This document shows, in pieces, positions 25,779 to 34,922 of a DNA stretch of 34,925 bases (the first letter of the stretch is position 1; each line of letters opens with the position of its first letter). Where the stretch lies: positions 1 to 34,925 of the forward strand of contig JAGYOA010000004.1 in assembly GCA_018399355.1 (NCBI GenBank), given 5' to 3'. Source of the DNA: Candidatus Woesearchaeota archaeon. Its GTDB lineage: Archaea; Nanobdellota; Nanobdellia; Woesearchaeales; CG1-02-33-12. The notes below the pieces were generated by a model. It was not told the DNA's origin. It saw only the letters and a program-made list of their open reading frames with translations, and searched no databases. The position numbers were made by a program, and so were the translations under genes.

Positions 25779-26465
25779 ATGCCAGAACCTCAAAAAAGAC
25801 AAATTGCGTGTAAGGTGCGCGTTTCAGACCTCACTGAAGGAGATTATATAAAAGAAGAGGGATGGAACCCTAATTATATTTTTACAAAAAAAGGAGAAAA
25901 AATATCAAGGGTAAATCTGATTGCAGCAGTAATATCTATAAATAATGAAGGTAGTTATAATTCTGCGGTTGTTGATGACGGCACTGGAAGTATTTCATTA
26001 AGGTCTTTTGAGGAAAATCAGCAAATAAAAAGTCTTGATGTTGGTGATGTTGTTTTAGTTGTGGGCAGGCCAAGAGAGTATGGTTCTGAAAAATATATTA
26101 TGCCTGAAATAATAAAAAAAATTGAAAACAAAAAATGGATTGATGTAAGAAAACTAGAGCTTGATATAGAAGAAAATAAGAAGAAAGAACTTAAAGAAGA
26201 TATAAAGGAAAAACAAGATACAAAAAAAGAAAAAGAATATGCAGTTGAAGAGATTGATGAAAACACAAAATCAGAAAATAATATGGGAAAAGACCATGAA
26301 ACTGTTTACAATAAGGTTAAGGAGCTGGATAAGGGCGATGGAGCAGATATTGATGAAATAATAAAAAAATCTAAATTAAGCAATGCTGAGGAAATAATAA
26401 AAAAGTTTATGATGGAAGGAGAGATGTTTGAGATAAGGCCCGGTAAAATAAAAATCTTAGAATAA
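25779..26465 (+). CDS. RPA-like OB-fold ssDNA-binding protein with C-terminal winged helix
   Basis: OB pattern ISRVNLIAAVISINNEGSYNSAVVDDGTGSISLRSFEE...VGDVVLVVGRPREYGSEKYIMPEIIKKI, acidic/basic linker, WH-like C-terminus; directly follows mcm. Confidence 0.8.
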   Translation: MPEPQKRQIACKVRVSDLTEGDYIKEEGWNPNYIFTKKGEKISRVNLIAAVISINNEGSYNSAVVDDGTGSISLRSFEENQQIKSLDVGDVVLVVGRPREYGSEKYIMPEIIKKIENKKWIDVRKLELDIEENKKKELKEDIKEKQDTKKEKEYAVEEIDENTKSENNMGKDHETVYNKVKELDKGDGADIDEIIKKSKLSNAEEIIKKFMMEGEMFEIRPGKIKILE

Positions 26466-27314
26466 TAAAGGAGTCACATAAACCTCAAGGAGAGCTGCGA
26501 ATAATAAAATTACTATTGCAATTATCACTAAGTTTGAAGTATCAAGAAGTATTTTCTCGTATTTTTTTGTTCCAAGGTCATGATTTATGACTGCTATTGA
26601 GATTACTGAGCCTGCTATTCCTCCAATAAAATAAGCTGCAATCTCTGGTATTCCATGAAGTGCGTATCTCAGTAAGCCAATTGGTACAGCGGCAAAATAA
26701 TGTGCTATTGATGTGTATCCTAGTTCTGCTGCTCTGTTGCTTATGTTTATTCTTATGAAGCTTCCAATTGCAGCTCCAATCACCGAGGCATTCCAGGTAA
26801 GAATGAATATTGCGCCAAGCCCGTATATGAAAGCAAATATAATGCAAAAAACCAAAACCTTTAGGTTATTTGAAAATATAGCCCAAAAAATATTAAGACC
26901 ATAATAAAAATTTCCTGTGACACTTGAGTTTATGCTTGCTATAGTCTGGCTTTGCACTGAAAATGCATGTTGGGCCATATCATTAGGAAGCAGGGCATAA
27001 GCCAAAGAGAATGTTATTACAAAACCAATAAAAAGAAAAATAAGAAAAGAAAGCACCTTCCAGTGTTCTTTTAACAGGGTTACCTCATCATCCACAACCA
27101 TATCTTTTTTTTCTTCTAATTTTATTATATTATAAATTAAAGGGGCGCAGACAAGTGCAGTTAAAAAAACCATAACCAAGCTAACATATTCAGCAAAAAC
27201 CCAATAACTTAAAAATAGTGCAACTCCTGAATATAACATTCCAATAAAAATCATGTGCCAAGGTTTTCTTTCAGCTGTAATAGGATTTATTATTGTTTCC
27301 AGAACCATATCCAA
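26457..27314 (-). CDS. Stage II sporulation protein M (SpoIIM/DUF95) family membrane protein
   Basis: NNLKVLVFCIIFAFIYGLGAIFILTWNASVIGAAIG...HGIPEIAAYFIGGIAG. Confidence 0.82.
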   Translation of the reverse strand: MDMVLETIINPITAERKPWHMIFIGMLYSGVALFLSYWVFAEYVSLVMVFLTALVCAPLIYNIIKLEEKKDMVVDDEVTLLKEHWKVLSFLIFLFIGFVITFSLAYALLPNDMAQHAFSVQSQTIASINSSVTGNFYYGLNIFWAIFSNNLKVLVFCIIFAFIYGLGAIFILTWNASVIGAAIGSFIRINISNRAAELGYTSIAHYFAAVPIGLLRYALHGIPEIAAYFIGGIAGSVISIAVINHDLGTKKYEKILLDTSNLVIIAIVILLFAALLEVYVTPLLF

Positions 27315-27365
27315 TATTTTTTCTGTGAAATTTATATATGTTTTGTTTTTTGATTTTCAGATAAA

Positions 27366-27373
27366 TTTATATA
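27366..27373 (+). promoter_or_regulatory. TATA box of aIF2-beta
   Basis: TTTATATA 25-32 bp upstream of the ATG at 27398. Confidence 0.5.
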
Positions 27374-27397
27374 TCAACCAGGGTTCCACTAAGTAAA

Positions 27398-27805
27398 ATG
27401 GATTATGAAGAAATGCTGAAAAAAGCGAGAAAAGAGCTTCCTGATATAAAAAAAAGTGAAGAAAGGCTGGAAATTCCTAAAGTATTGGGCCACATACAGG
27501 GGAATAAAACAGTTATATCAAACTTCCACCAGATAGCAAATGTTTTGGGAAGAAAGCCTGAGCATCTTTTAAAATACCTTCTTAAAGAGCTTGCCACTCC
27601 TGGAAGTCTCAAGACCAATGCCCTTATTTTGGGTAGAAAGATTTCTGCACGGCTAATAAATGAAAAAATTACAAGTTATGTTGAATTGTTTGTGGTTTGC
27701 CATGAGTGCAAAAGGCCTGACACAAAGATAGTAAAAGAGGGAAGTGTAACATTTATGAAATGTCTTGCATGCGGCGCAAGGCACCCTATAAAAACAAAAA
27801 TATAA
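27398..27805 (+). CDS. eif2b: Translation initiation factor aIF2 beta subunit
   Basis: VISNFHQIANVLGRKPEHLLKYLLKELATPGSL...VVCHECKRPDTKIVKEGSVTFMKCLACGARHPI. Confidence 0.95.
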   Translation: MDYEEMLKKARKELPDIKKSEERLEIPKVLGHIQGNKTVISNFHQIANVLGRKPEHLLKYLLKELATPGSLKTNALILGRKISARLINEKITSYVELFVVCHECKRPDTKIVKEGSVTFMKCLACGARHPIKTKI

Positions 27806-27806
27806 A

Positions 27807-28106
27807 ATGATAGTGAAAAAGCATGTTGTTGAAGGAGGAAGACTTATTCTTTGTGTTTGTGATGAAGACATAATTGGAAGAAAATTTCATACAGATGATT
27901 TCAAGCTTGATTTAAGCTCTGATTTCTACAAAGGTGAGAAAAAAACAGAGCAGGAAACAATAAACTTAATTGAGGCAGCTTATATGGTAAATCTTGTGGG
28001 AAATAAATCAGTTGATCTTGCATTAACATTAAACATAATATCAAAACAGGATATAATCAAAATAGATAATATTCCTTATGTCCAGGCAGTAAGCATGGAA
28101 AATTAA
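27807..28106 (+). CDS. DUF424 family protein
   Basis: LILCVCDEDIIGRKF...DFYKGEKKTEQETINLIEAAYMVNLVGNKSVDLAL...IDNIPYVQ; next to aIF2-beta. Confidence 0.8.
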   Translation: MIVKKHVVEGGRLILCVCDEDIIGRKFHTDDFKLDLSSDFYKGEKKTEQETINLIEAAYMVNLVGNKSVDLALTLNIISKQDIIKIDNIPYVQAVSMEN

Positions 28107-28109
28107 ATT

Positions 28110-28415
28110 TTAAATAATTAATGTTCTTATTATTAAATATATGATTATTCCTCCAATTAATTCAGTTACTGGATGGATTATTGATATTTTTTTATTGCAA
28201 CACCTAGTTCTGCCTTTTAAAATTATATAATTTATAATTGGAAGATTTTTATGCCAAAAGGATATTTCTTTTCCACAATTTTCACAATAGCATTTAAATA
28301 AACTCCCAATTTTATGGTTCTTAAATAGTCTATAGGCTAAAGTGTTGATTGAACCCATCATAATAATACATAAACACAATAAAATTAAATTGGAAATTAT
28401 TGTTTTTATAACCAT
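28110..28415 (-). CDS. Orphan prepilin-peptidase N-terminal (A24_N/PilD methyltransferase-type) domain protein
   Basis: GSINTLAYRLFKNHKIGSLFKCYCENCGKEISFWHKNLPIINYIILKGRTRCCNKKISIIHPVTELIGG resembles bacterial PilD N-terminal domain; no A24 peptidase domain follows. Confidence 0.7.
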   Translation of the reverse strand: MVIKTIISNLILLCLCIIMMGSINTLAYRLFKNHKIGSLFKCYCENCGKEISFWHKNLPIINYIILKGRTRCCNKKISIIHPVTELIGGIIIYLIIRTLII

Positions 28416-28452
28416 TTTGTTTAATTTTTTCTGTGGCTAATAAACATTGAAA

Positions 28453-31400
28453 TTAACCAAACCACTTGCCTAATCCTTCCTGCTTTTCTTTTTCCTTGCC
28501 AAAAACATCATCAACCCTTCTTTGGGTTAATTCTAATGTTTGTTTTAAATAAACAGGAACATCATACTTATTGGCAAGGCTTATGCTTGGCTTTAAATAC
28601 TTGATAATTGATCCTTCAGATATTGTAAATATTATTTTTCCGCCGCACTTATCACACTTTCCCATTAGAGGGGGCCTTCTGAACTTTTTGTTGCACTTAA
28701 CACACCTAAATTGCTGCATTGAAAATTTTCTTAGGTTTCCTTTTATATCTTTTATAAAATGTTTGTCAATAACCATTGTAGCAACTTCTGTCTGGTTGAC
28801 TGCCCTTATTTTTTCAGCAAGTTCCATCTGGCCTTTTAATTTGTCTTCCATAGATGGAATCTCTTTGTATGAAGAGCATAATATTCCTGAGTTCATATTT
28901 TCAACAGGATGTGTAAACCCCATTTTTTCGTATTGTTTTTCTGTTCCTAATCTGGTGTTTATTTGTTCTATTTTAACATCATAAGGGGTTTTATATTGCA
29001 TGCATGCCTCATAAAACTCGAGAGGATATTTCCATGCAACATCTAGGTCAAAAAACATGTCATCAACTTCTGCAGGAATAACCTTTGATGTGATAACAAG
29101 GCATGCATCCTGTGTTGAACCGCGGTGTGCAGGAAGAAACTGCCTTGAAAAATTAAGGAGAGCATCCATTAAAAGCATAACACTTGCTTCATCACCATCA
29201 CAATCTCTTCTCGTTGCTGCATGAATCATTGGATGTGCATAGAATCCCTGTGTTTTTGAAAATCCTAAAATCCTGCAGACTGTTCCTGCAGATGTATGGG
29301 GAGCAAGGGCAACAACAAGCTGGCCGGCAAGCTCATCAGGAGATTTTATTTTATAGTAAGGATTTAATTGATAAATCTTGGAAAGAAGGTCATCAATAAA
29401 ATTAGCAACATTAAACAAAACTATATCGGCGCCAAGCTCACTTGAGTTAGGGCAAGAGGGAAGTATAATATCCTGGGGCATTATTTCAATAACCTGGTTT
29501 TCATCAATTATTTCCTTGCCATAAATATCTTTTACATATCCCAATTGTTTTAATTTTTCTATTGATGTCCTTATTTCTTTTGGTTTAAAATGAGTTATAG
29601 GAAGCTGTGTCATATCATATCTTGTAGTTCCGTCTTTGTTGACATAAATATCATGCTCTGCCCTTAATATTCCTTTTATTAAATGCTCAGGAATGTGATC
29701 TTTGTTGGAAGTTCCCCTAACTCCTTTTATTAAGTCAGGACATGTCTTAATCTTTAATTTTTTCATAGAATAATCAAAATATCTCTTAATATCAACGCTT
29801 TGTATTTTGTATGGTTTTGCTTCCCCATGTTCACATTTTTCTTTTTCGATATCCCCACAAATGTTGCAATAATACATTTTTTTTGTTTTCGAACCACATT
29901 TTTCACATACTGAAAAAATAGTTTTATTATCACATTTAGGGCATTTATACAAAGGGAGCTCTGCTGTTATCTTTCCATTTTCAATTGCTGCCTGAAAACA
30001 TCTTAAACGATCCCCTTCATCACCAACAGGAAACAATACATGTGGGCTTCCTGTAAGCTTTCTCATTTTTGCTTTTTCAGGCCTTCCCATCCTTGCACCA
30101 ATAAATATCCCTGCCTTGTCCATTACTTTTATACTGGAAATTAAATTTATTATATCAAGAACATTCTTATCCTTGTTTTCTTGAACTATTTTTTTTGTTT
30201 TTTCAATATCCTGTTTCTCATTTATATTTAAATTTGAAAGCAATGCAACTGCATCATTTCCCTCAATAACTACAAACTCATTTGTTGCAACGTTGTGCTG
30301 CACCCCAAGATTTTCAAGTATTTTTTTTGGCTCTTTTCTTAATGGAAGCACTAATTTTAATTTTTCTTCTGTTATTATCTTCATTTCATCAATCCAATTT
30401 AAAAAAACAATAAATTCATCAAAAGAAATTGTCTTCCAGTAAAAGGTATAGCTTGGATGTAGGGGTATCTTTAATTCTTCTGAAATTTTTATTGACAAAT
30501 TTGCACCTGGCTTTATATAAAAATAATTTTTTATTATGCTGTTAATTTTTTCTTCATCTATTTCTAATAAGTTTGATAGCTTTGTTGTGTCTAAGCTTCC
30601 AAATGTGTCAACAACAGCCTTTTCAAGATCCTGCACCCACCATTCTTCACAATATCCAGCAGGAGCAAGAATATGGCCTCTGTTAAAAAAGTCGCCGTAA
30701 TTAAAAAGGATATCCCCAAGAAAAATTATTTCCTTTATTTCATCAACATATTTTTTAGCTTCTTTTTCAGAATCAATTCTTATAACTCTTCCATCTTTAA
30801 GCTTTACTGTTGGGCCCTCTATTGAATTGCATGGGTTAACTGTTGTTGCTTTTCCCGGTCTTTCAATCTTTAGCTGCGTTCCTGTTGCTATATAGCCGTT
30901 TAAGACTACCATTGTTGCAGGATTGATGTTTGATGATGAATATCCTGATGTTCTTGAGCGGCCGTATCTCAATCTAAATCCTCCTGTTCTCATTGGAAAT
31001 GCAAGAATTGGCCTTCCTGCAACTAAATCCTGTATAAAGGTATAGTTAGGAGATATTTTTTCATTTTCCTTATTTACCTTGCCCCTTGCCTTCATCTTTT
31101 TTTGAATTTCTAAAAACTCCTCAAGAAAATCCCAGTGCTCAAGCTGAAAATCATGGCCCCATTTTGAAAGCCTGTTCCATAATTTTGCTGCTTTTTGGGA
31201 CAGGCATTCTGCTACAACAAGACAGAAACCCCCTCTTATTCTGTTTGTGGGTATTCTTTCAATATCTTTAAAGTTTGATACTTCAATACTTTCAGTAGGG
31301 TCGCCGTCAATCTGAACTGGAAGTTTTTTCAATAAAAATTCAAGTTCTTTTTCGCTGGGAAGATATTGTAAGTTAGTTGCTCTTTCATGATAATCAAATG

Positions 31401-31998
31401 TTTCCCTTATCATCCTATTTATTTCTATTTCTGTAGGGTCATAAGTGGAATAACCCATTTTTTTTCTTACATAATCTGCAATCAAAACAGAAACAGAGCC
31501 TCCTGTTCCCCCTGCGCTTCTTATAGGTCCTGAGTATTTTATTGCAAAGTATTCCTTATTATCCTGTTTTCTTGTTCTTATCTCAATTCCAACAAAGCCT
31601 TCTAAAGGAGATGCAACTGTACCCATTGTTATATATGCAAATCCCACCCTTATTCCTACTTCTATTGCTTGTTTTTTATTTTCAAATTTACAGAATTTTT
31701 CCTGCGCAATCTCAAGTGCTATTGTCAATGCAACTCTCCATTCCTGAGAACCATATTTTTTTTCAAGCTCAATTATTCTTTCTGATATTCCTGAATTTAT
31801 TATTTGGGGGGCAACTGTTGAAACAAGGCCTTCAACACGTTCGGCCATGTTTTTTGCAAGAGGTATGCTGACTTCATCTTCTGGGTCATATCCTTTTTTT
31901 CTTGCTTTTCCTGCAATTTCATAGGCCTTTTTAACTTCAACATCTATTTTATTGATGTAATCTCGGATTTCAGAGCTTGTTTTAATATCTTCTACCAT
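28453..31998 (-). CDS. polC: DNA polymerase D large subunit DP2
   Basis: GPIRSAGGTGGSVSVLIADYVR, RTGGFRLRYGRSRTSGYSSSNINPATM, RRDCDGDEASVMLLMDALLNFSRQFLP, zinc fingers. M5 of the track ORF (31998) is a likely start because it follows the DP1 stop (track start 32010). Confidence 0.96.
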   Translation of the reverse strand: MVEDIKTSSEIRDYINKIDVEVKKAYEIAGKARKKGYDPEDEVSIPLAKNMAERVEGLVSTVAPQIINSGISERIIELEKKYGSQEWRVALTIALEIAQEKFCKFENKKQAIEVGIRVGFAYITMGTVASPLEGFVGIEIRTRKQDNKEYFAIKYSGPIRSAGGTGGSVSVLIADYVRKKMGYSTYDPTEIEINRMIRETFDYHERATNLQYLPSEKELEFLLKKLPVQIDGDPTESIEVSNFKDIERIPTNRIRGGFCLVVAECLSQKAAKLWNRLSKWGHDFQLEHWDFLEEFLEIQKKMKARGKVNKENEKISPNYTFIQDLVAGRPILAFPMRTGGFRLRYGRSRTSGYSSSNINPATMVVLNGYIATGTQLKIERPGKATTVNPCNSIEGPTVKLKDGRVIRIDSEKEAKKYVDEIKEIIFLGDILFNYGDFFNRGHILAPAGYCEEWWVQDLEKAVVDTFGSLDTTKLSNLLEIDEEKINSIIKNYFYIKPGANLSIKISEELKIPLHPSYTFYWKTISFDEFIVFLNWIDEMKIITEEKLKLVLPLRKEPKKILENLGVQHNVATNEFVVIEGNDAVALLSNLNINEKQDIEKTKKIVQENKDKNVLDIINLISSIKVMDKAGIFIGARMGRPEKAKMRKLTGSPHVLFPVGDEGDRLRCFQAAIENGKITAELPLYKCPKCDNKTIFSVCEKCGSKTKKMYYCNICGDIEKEKCEHGEAKPYKIQSVDIKRYFDYSMKKLKIKTCPDLIKGVRGTSNKDHIPEHLIKGILRAEHDIYVNKDGTTRYDMTQLPITHFKPKEIRTSIEKLKQLGYVKDIYGKEIIDENQVIEIMPQDIILPSCPNSSELGADIVLFNVANFIDDLLSKIYQLNPYYKIKSPDELAGQLVVALAPHTSAGTVCRILGFSKTQGFYAHPMIHAATRRDCDGDEASVMLLMDALLNFSRQFLPAHRGSTQDACLVITSKVIPAEVDDMFFDLDVAWKYPLEFYEACMQYKTPYDVKIEQINTRLGTEKQYEKMGFTHPVENMNSGILCSSYKEIPSMEDKLKGQMELAEKIRAVNQTEVATMVIDKHFIKDIKGNLRKFSMQQFRCVKCNKKFRRPPLMGKCDKCGGKIIFTISEGSIIKYLKPSISLANKYDVPVYLKQTLELTQRRVDDVFGKEKEKQEGLGKWFG

Positions 31999-31999
31999 T

Positions 32000-33592
32000 T
32001 TAATTTCCAAATTTTAATATTTTTACATCTCTTGTTTGTAAATTAATTATAGGAACTCTTGATGGTTCAGGGTGATGTCCTACTTTTTCCTGAAAAGATG
32101 TTTTGCTTTGCCAGCATGAGCCGCAAATCATTGTAACATTTTTATAGTTTGCAACTGATGTTTTATGTATATGACCAGTAAGAAAAAAATCAGGCACTTT
32201 GTTTATAACCAAAGGGTCTATCTTAACATCAGGTATATAGAGCGTTGATGTATGTGTAGGGGCCAAATGCCTTTTTTGCAATAAAAATTTCATCATTAAA
32301 TCAGCCCTGTCATAACCTCCATTGTTTCTTATAGATTCCACATTTGCCATATAATAATCAAAAGAATATCCATGATAAAGCAATACATCAAAACCAGGAA
32401 AATCATTTGTTGCTCCTATATTAACAACAGAGGGGTTTGAAACCAGGATTGTATTTGGAAGGTCCCATATTGGCTTTGCAAAATCCTTGTATAAAACAGG
32501 CTGGGGCTCTGCAATGCGCATAGCATCATGGTTTCCAGGGCATATTATTATTTTTATATTTTCAGGTATTTTTTTTAAAAATTCAGCACATCCTTTGTAT
32601 TGTTCATATATATCTTTTACAACAAGCTCTGTTTCCTGGCCTGGATAAATCCCAACACCATCAACAAGGTCTCCTATAATAAATATATATTTCACGTTTT
32701 TTGCAATATTTCTTTGTTTTTCATTTCCTGTTTTTTGGTTAATCCATTCAATAAACTTGTTGAAATCTTGTTCAAGAAAGTTATTTGAGCCGTAATGAAT
32801 GTCAGAAAGGCATATTGCATATCCTTCATAAGGTGCTTTTTTTAATTCTTTATTTAGTGGGATGTCTGGAAAGATTAAATTGTTTGTAAAAACAATGTTT
32901 TGGCCGCTTACCCCAACTATACCTATAACTTCATCATGAACAATATCTTTTGCAGGGTTATAAATCTCAGACTTGTTTTTGTTTATCAAAACATTAACAG
33001 AACCTGTCTGATCTTCCAGAGTAATTAATAAATTATTATTTTTTGTGTATTTTTTTTCCATCACTGTTCCAATCAAAGAAATGTTTTCCTTTTCTTTTTT
33101 GTTTTTAATCCTGCTTATAGACATCAGGTTTTGAAATTCCTGTCTGTTTTTTAATATATCCTCTATAGATTTATATCTTGCATTAAACAATGAAACAAAG
33201 TCTTGAACATCCCTTTTTTTTGATTCTTCTTTATATGAAAATATAATTTTTACATCAGAAAAATCTGGTTTTTCTTTTTGTTTTTCATTTTCAGTGGAAA
33301 TATCAAGAAATTTTTCATATAAACTGTTGTTTCTCTGTTTTTCAGACAAAACTTTTAACCTTTCAAACTCCACCCAATTGGTTTCCTTATTATTTTTATT
33401 ATTTAATATTTTATAAGAATCATTGTTTAAAAAAAGAAAATCATCATTAATTTTATCTTCAGAGATAAGTTTTATTAATTCTTCTTTGTTTGTATTTTCT
33501 TTTATTTTATCAATAAAACCAGGACTTACTAAGATGTTTTTTCTTAAAAAGAAATCTACTATCTCCTCTTGTTTATTAAAATTATTTTCCAT
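32000..33592 (-). CDS. polB: DNA polymerase D small subunit DP1 (Mre11-like exonuclease)
   Basis: Phosphoesterase motifs SDIHYGS, GDLVDG, PGNHDAMR, YHGYSFD, TGHIHKT; OB fold VNVLINK; N-terminal helical domain. Confidence 0.95.
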   Translation of the reverse strand: MENNFNKQEEIVDFFLRKNILVSPGFIDKIKENTNKEELIKLISEDKINDDFLFLNNDSYKILNNKNNKETNWVEFERLKVLSEKQRNNSLYEKFLDISTENEKQKEKPDFSDVKIIFSYKEESKKRDVQDFVSLFNARYKSIEDILKNRQEFQNLMSISRIKNKKEKENISLIGTVMEKKYTKNNNLLITLEDQTGSVNVLINKNKSEIYNPAKDIVHDEVIGIVGVSGQNIVFTNNLIFPDIPLNKELKKAPYEGYAICLSDIHYGSNNFLEQDFNKFIEWINQKTGNEKQRNIAKNVKYIFIIGDLVDGVGIYPGQETELVVKDIYEQYKGCAEFLKKIPENIKIIICPGNHDAMRIAEPQPVLYKDFAKPIWDLPNTILVSNPSVVNIGATNDFPGFDVLLYHGYSFDYYMANVESIRNNGGYDRADLMMKFLLQKRHLAPTHTSTLYIPDVKIDPLVINKVPDFFLTGHIHKTSVANYKNVTMICGSCWQSKTSFQEKVGHHPEPSRVPIINLQTRDVKILKFGN

Positions 33593-33624
33593 TTTTTAGG
33601 TAAGAAGAGCTTATCTTGATTAAT

Positions 33625-34836
33625 TCAAGTTAATCCTAACCCTTCCTCTAAGATCTTCTTTATTTTGGATTCAGATGCAGACCTTATTGCAAGGGATATT
33701 TCCCTTGTTCTTCCGTAACGGCCCTTTGATATAACCTTTGCATTTATTATTCCAAGCATATCAAGTTCAGCTATTATATCAGAAACTCTTCTTTGGGTTA
33801 ATGGTCTTAATCCTGCCCTAAAGCATGTTCCCTTATAAACTTCATAGGCTTTTCCAGTAAATATTATATTGTTTTTTTTGGTATAAAGTGATAATATTGA
33901 ATGAAGCACTGCCTGAAATTGTTTTGGTTGTGTTGTTATTATATCCATGATACGGTCTCTTTCAATCTTGTCTTCAGCATCATCTATGTGTTTTATTTTA
34001 ACCTGTGTATATCCATTTCTCTCTGCGAGTTCACCTGCAACCCTTAAAAGCTCTAATGCACGCCTTGCATCTCCATGCTCACGGGCAGCATAAGCAGAAC
34101 ATTTTTCAATCACACCTGGCTCAATAACTTGTTCATTAAAGGCCTCTTTTGCCCTTTGATTTAATATATCCTGTATTTGAAGGGCATTATAAGGGGGAAA
34201 CAATATCTCTTCCTCTGATAAAGATGATTTAATCCTTGGATCAAGATTATCAACAAAAATCAAGTCATTTGATATTCCTATTATAGATATTTGGGATTTT
34301 TCAAGCTCTGCATTTATTCTTGTTAAATTATAAAGCAGCTCATCACCAACTTTCTTAACAAGCTGGTCTATTTCATCTAAAACAATTATTAAAAGTTGTT
34401 TTTCACTGTCAATTGTATTGAAAAATATTTTGTATACTTCATCAGTTGGAAGGCCTGTAGGAGGTATTTCTTTGCCAAACTCCCTTACAAGCTGGGCCAT
34501 TAGCCTGTATTCTGTATCAGCAACCTTTCTAAGCTTGCAATTAATATAAATAAGCTTTAAAGGTATTTTTTCTTTTTTTGCTATTTCTGACATCTGCTGT
34601 ATAGTATATTTAATGGAAAGTGTTTTTCCAACCCCTGTTTTGCCGTAAACAAACAAGTTTGATGGCTTTTCAAGCCTTAATGAAGGTCCTAATATGCTTG
34701 CTATCTGCTGTATTTGGTCATTTCTATGCAAAATAAGCTCAGGAAAGTAGGTTGAAAGGAATATCTGCTTGCTTTTAAACAAGGATTCCTTACTTAAGAA
34801 TTTTTCAAAAAAACTACCTAACCCCTTTTGTACCAT
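33625..34836 (-). CDS. cdc6: Orc1/Cdc6 replication initiator
   Basis: Walker A YGKTGVGKTLSIKY, Walker B LLIIVLDEIDQL, sensor AAREHGDARRALELLRVAGELAE, C-terminal winged helix LTQRRVSDIIAELDMLGII. Confidence 0.96.
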   Translation of the reverse strand: MVQKGLGSFFEKFLSKESLFKSKQIFLSTYFPELILHRNDQIQQIASILGPSLRLEKPSNLFVYGKTGVGKTLSIKYTIQQMSEIAKKEKIPLKLIYINCKLRKVADTEYRLMAQLVREFGKEIPPTGLPTDEVYKIFFNTIDSEKQLLIIVLDEIDQLVKKVGDELLYNLTRINAELEKSQISIIGISNDLIFVDNLDPRIKSSLSEEEILFPPYNALQIQDILNQRAKEAFNEQVIEPGVIEKCSAYAAREHGDARRALELLRVAGELAERNGYTQVKIKHIDDAEDKIERDRIMDIITTQPKQFQAVLHSILSLYTKKNNIIFTGKAYEVYKGTCFRAGLRPLTQRRVSDIIAELDMLGIINAKVISKGRYGRTREISLAIRSASESKIKKILEEGLGLT

Positions 34837-34842
34837 TTTTTA

Positions 34843-34864
34843 CTCCATATGAAAATAAGGTTTA
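34843..34864 (+). promoter_or_regulatory. ORB-like element in the cdc6 promoter
   Basis: CTCCATATGAAAATAAGGTTTA resembles TTTCCATTTGAAATTAAGGGGG but the G-string is reduced to GG. Confidence 0.35.
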
Positions 34865-34893
34865 GTATTTCATATAAAAAACTTGTTATTTTA

Positions 34894-34922
34894 GCCACCC
34901 ACCCCTTGATTTCAGATGAAAG
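34894..34922 (-). promoter_or_regulatory. ORB-like element upstream of cdc6
   Basis: Minus strand CTTTCATCTGAAATCAAGGGGTGGGTGGC aligns with ORB2 (TTTCCATTTGAAATTAAGGGGGTATAACC). Confidence 0.5.

Noticed and set aside
28571-28984. 137-aa plus-strand ORF inside DP2 and similar shadow ORFs at 29184, 31086 and 31542
   Set aside because: Antisense to the DP2 coding region; hydrophobic artefact translations.
28453-31998. Possible intein in DP2
   Set aside because: The conserved DP2 blocks follow each other without an inserted HINT-like segment; about 1180 aa is a normal length.
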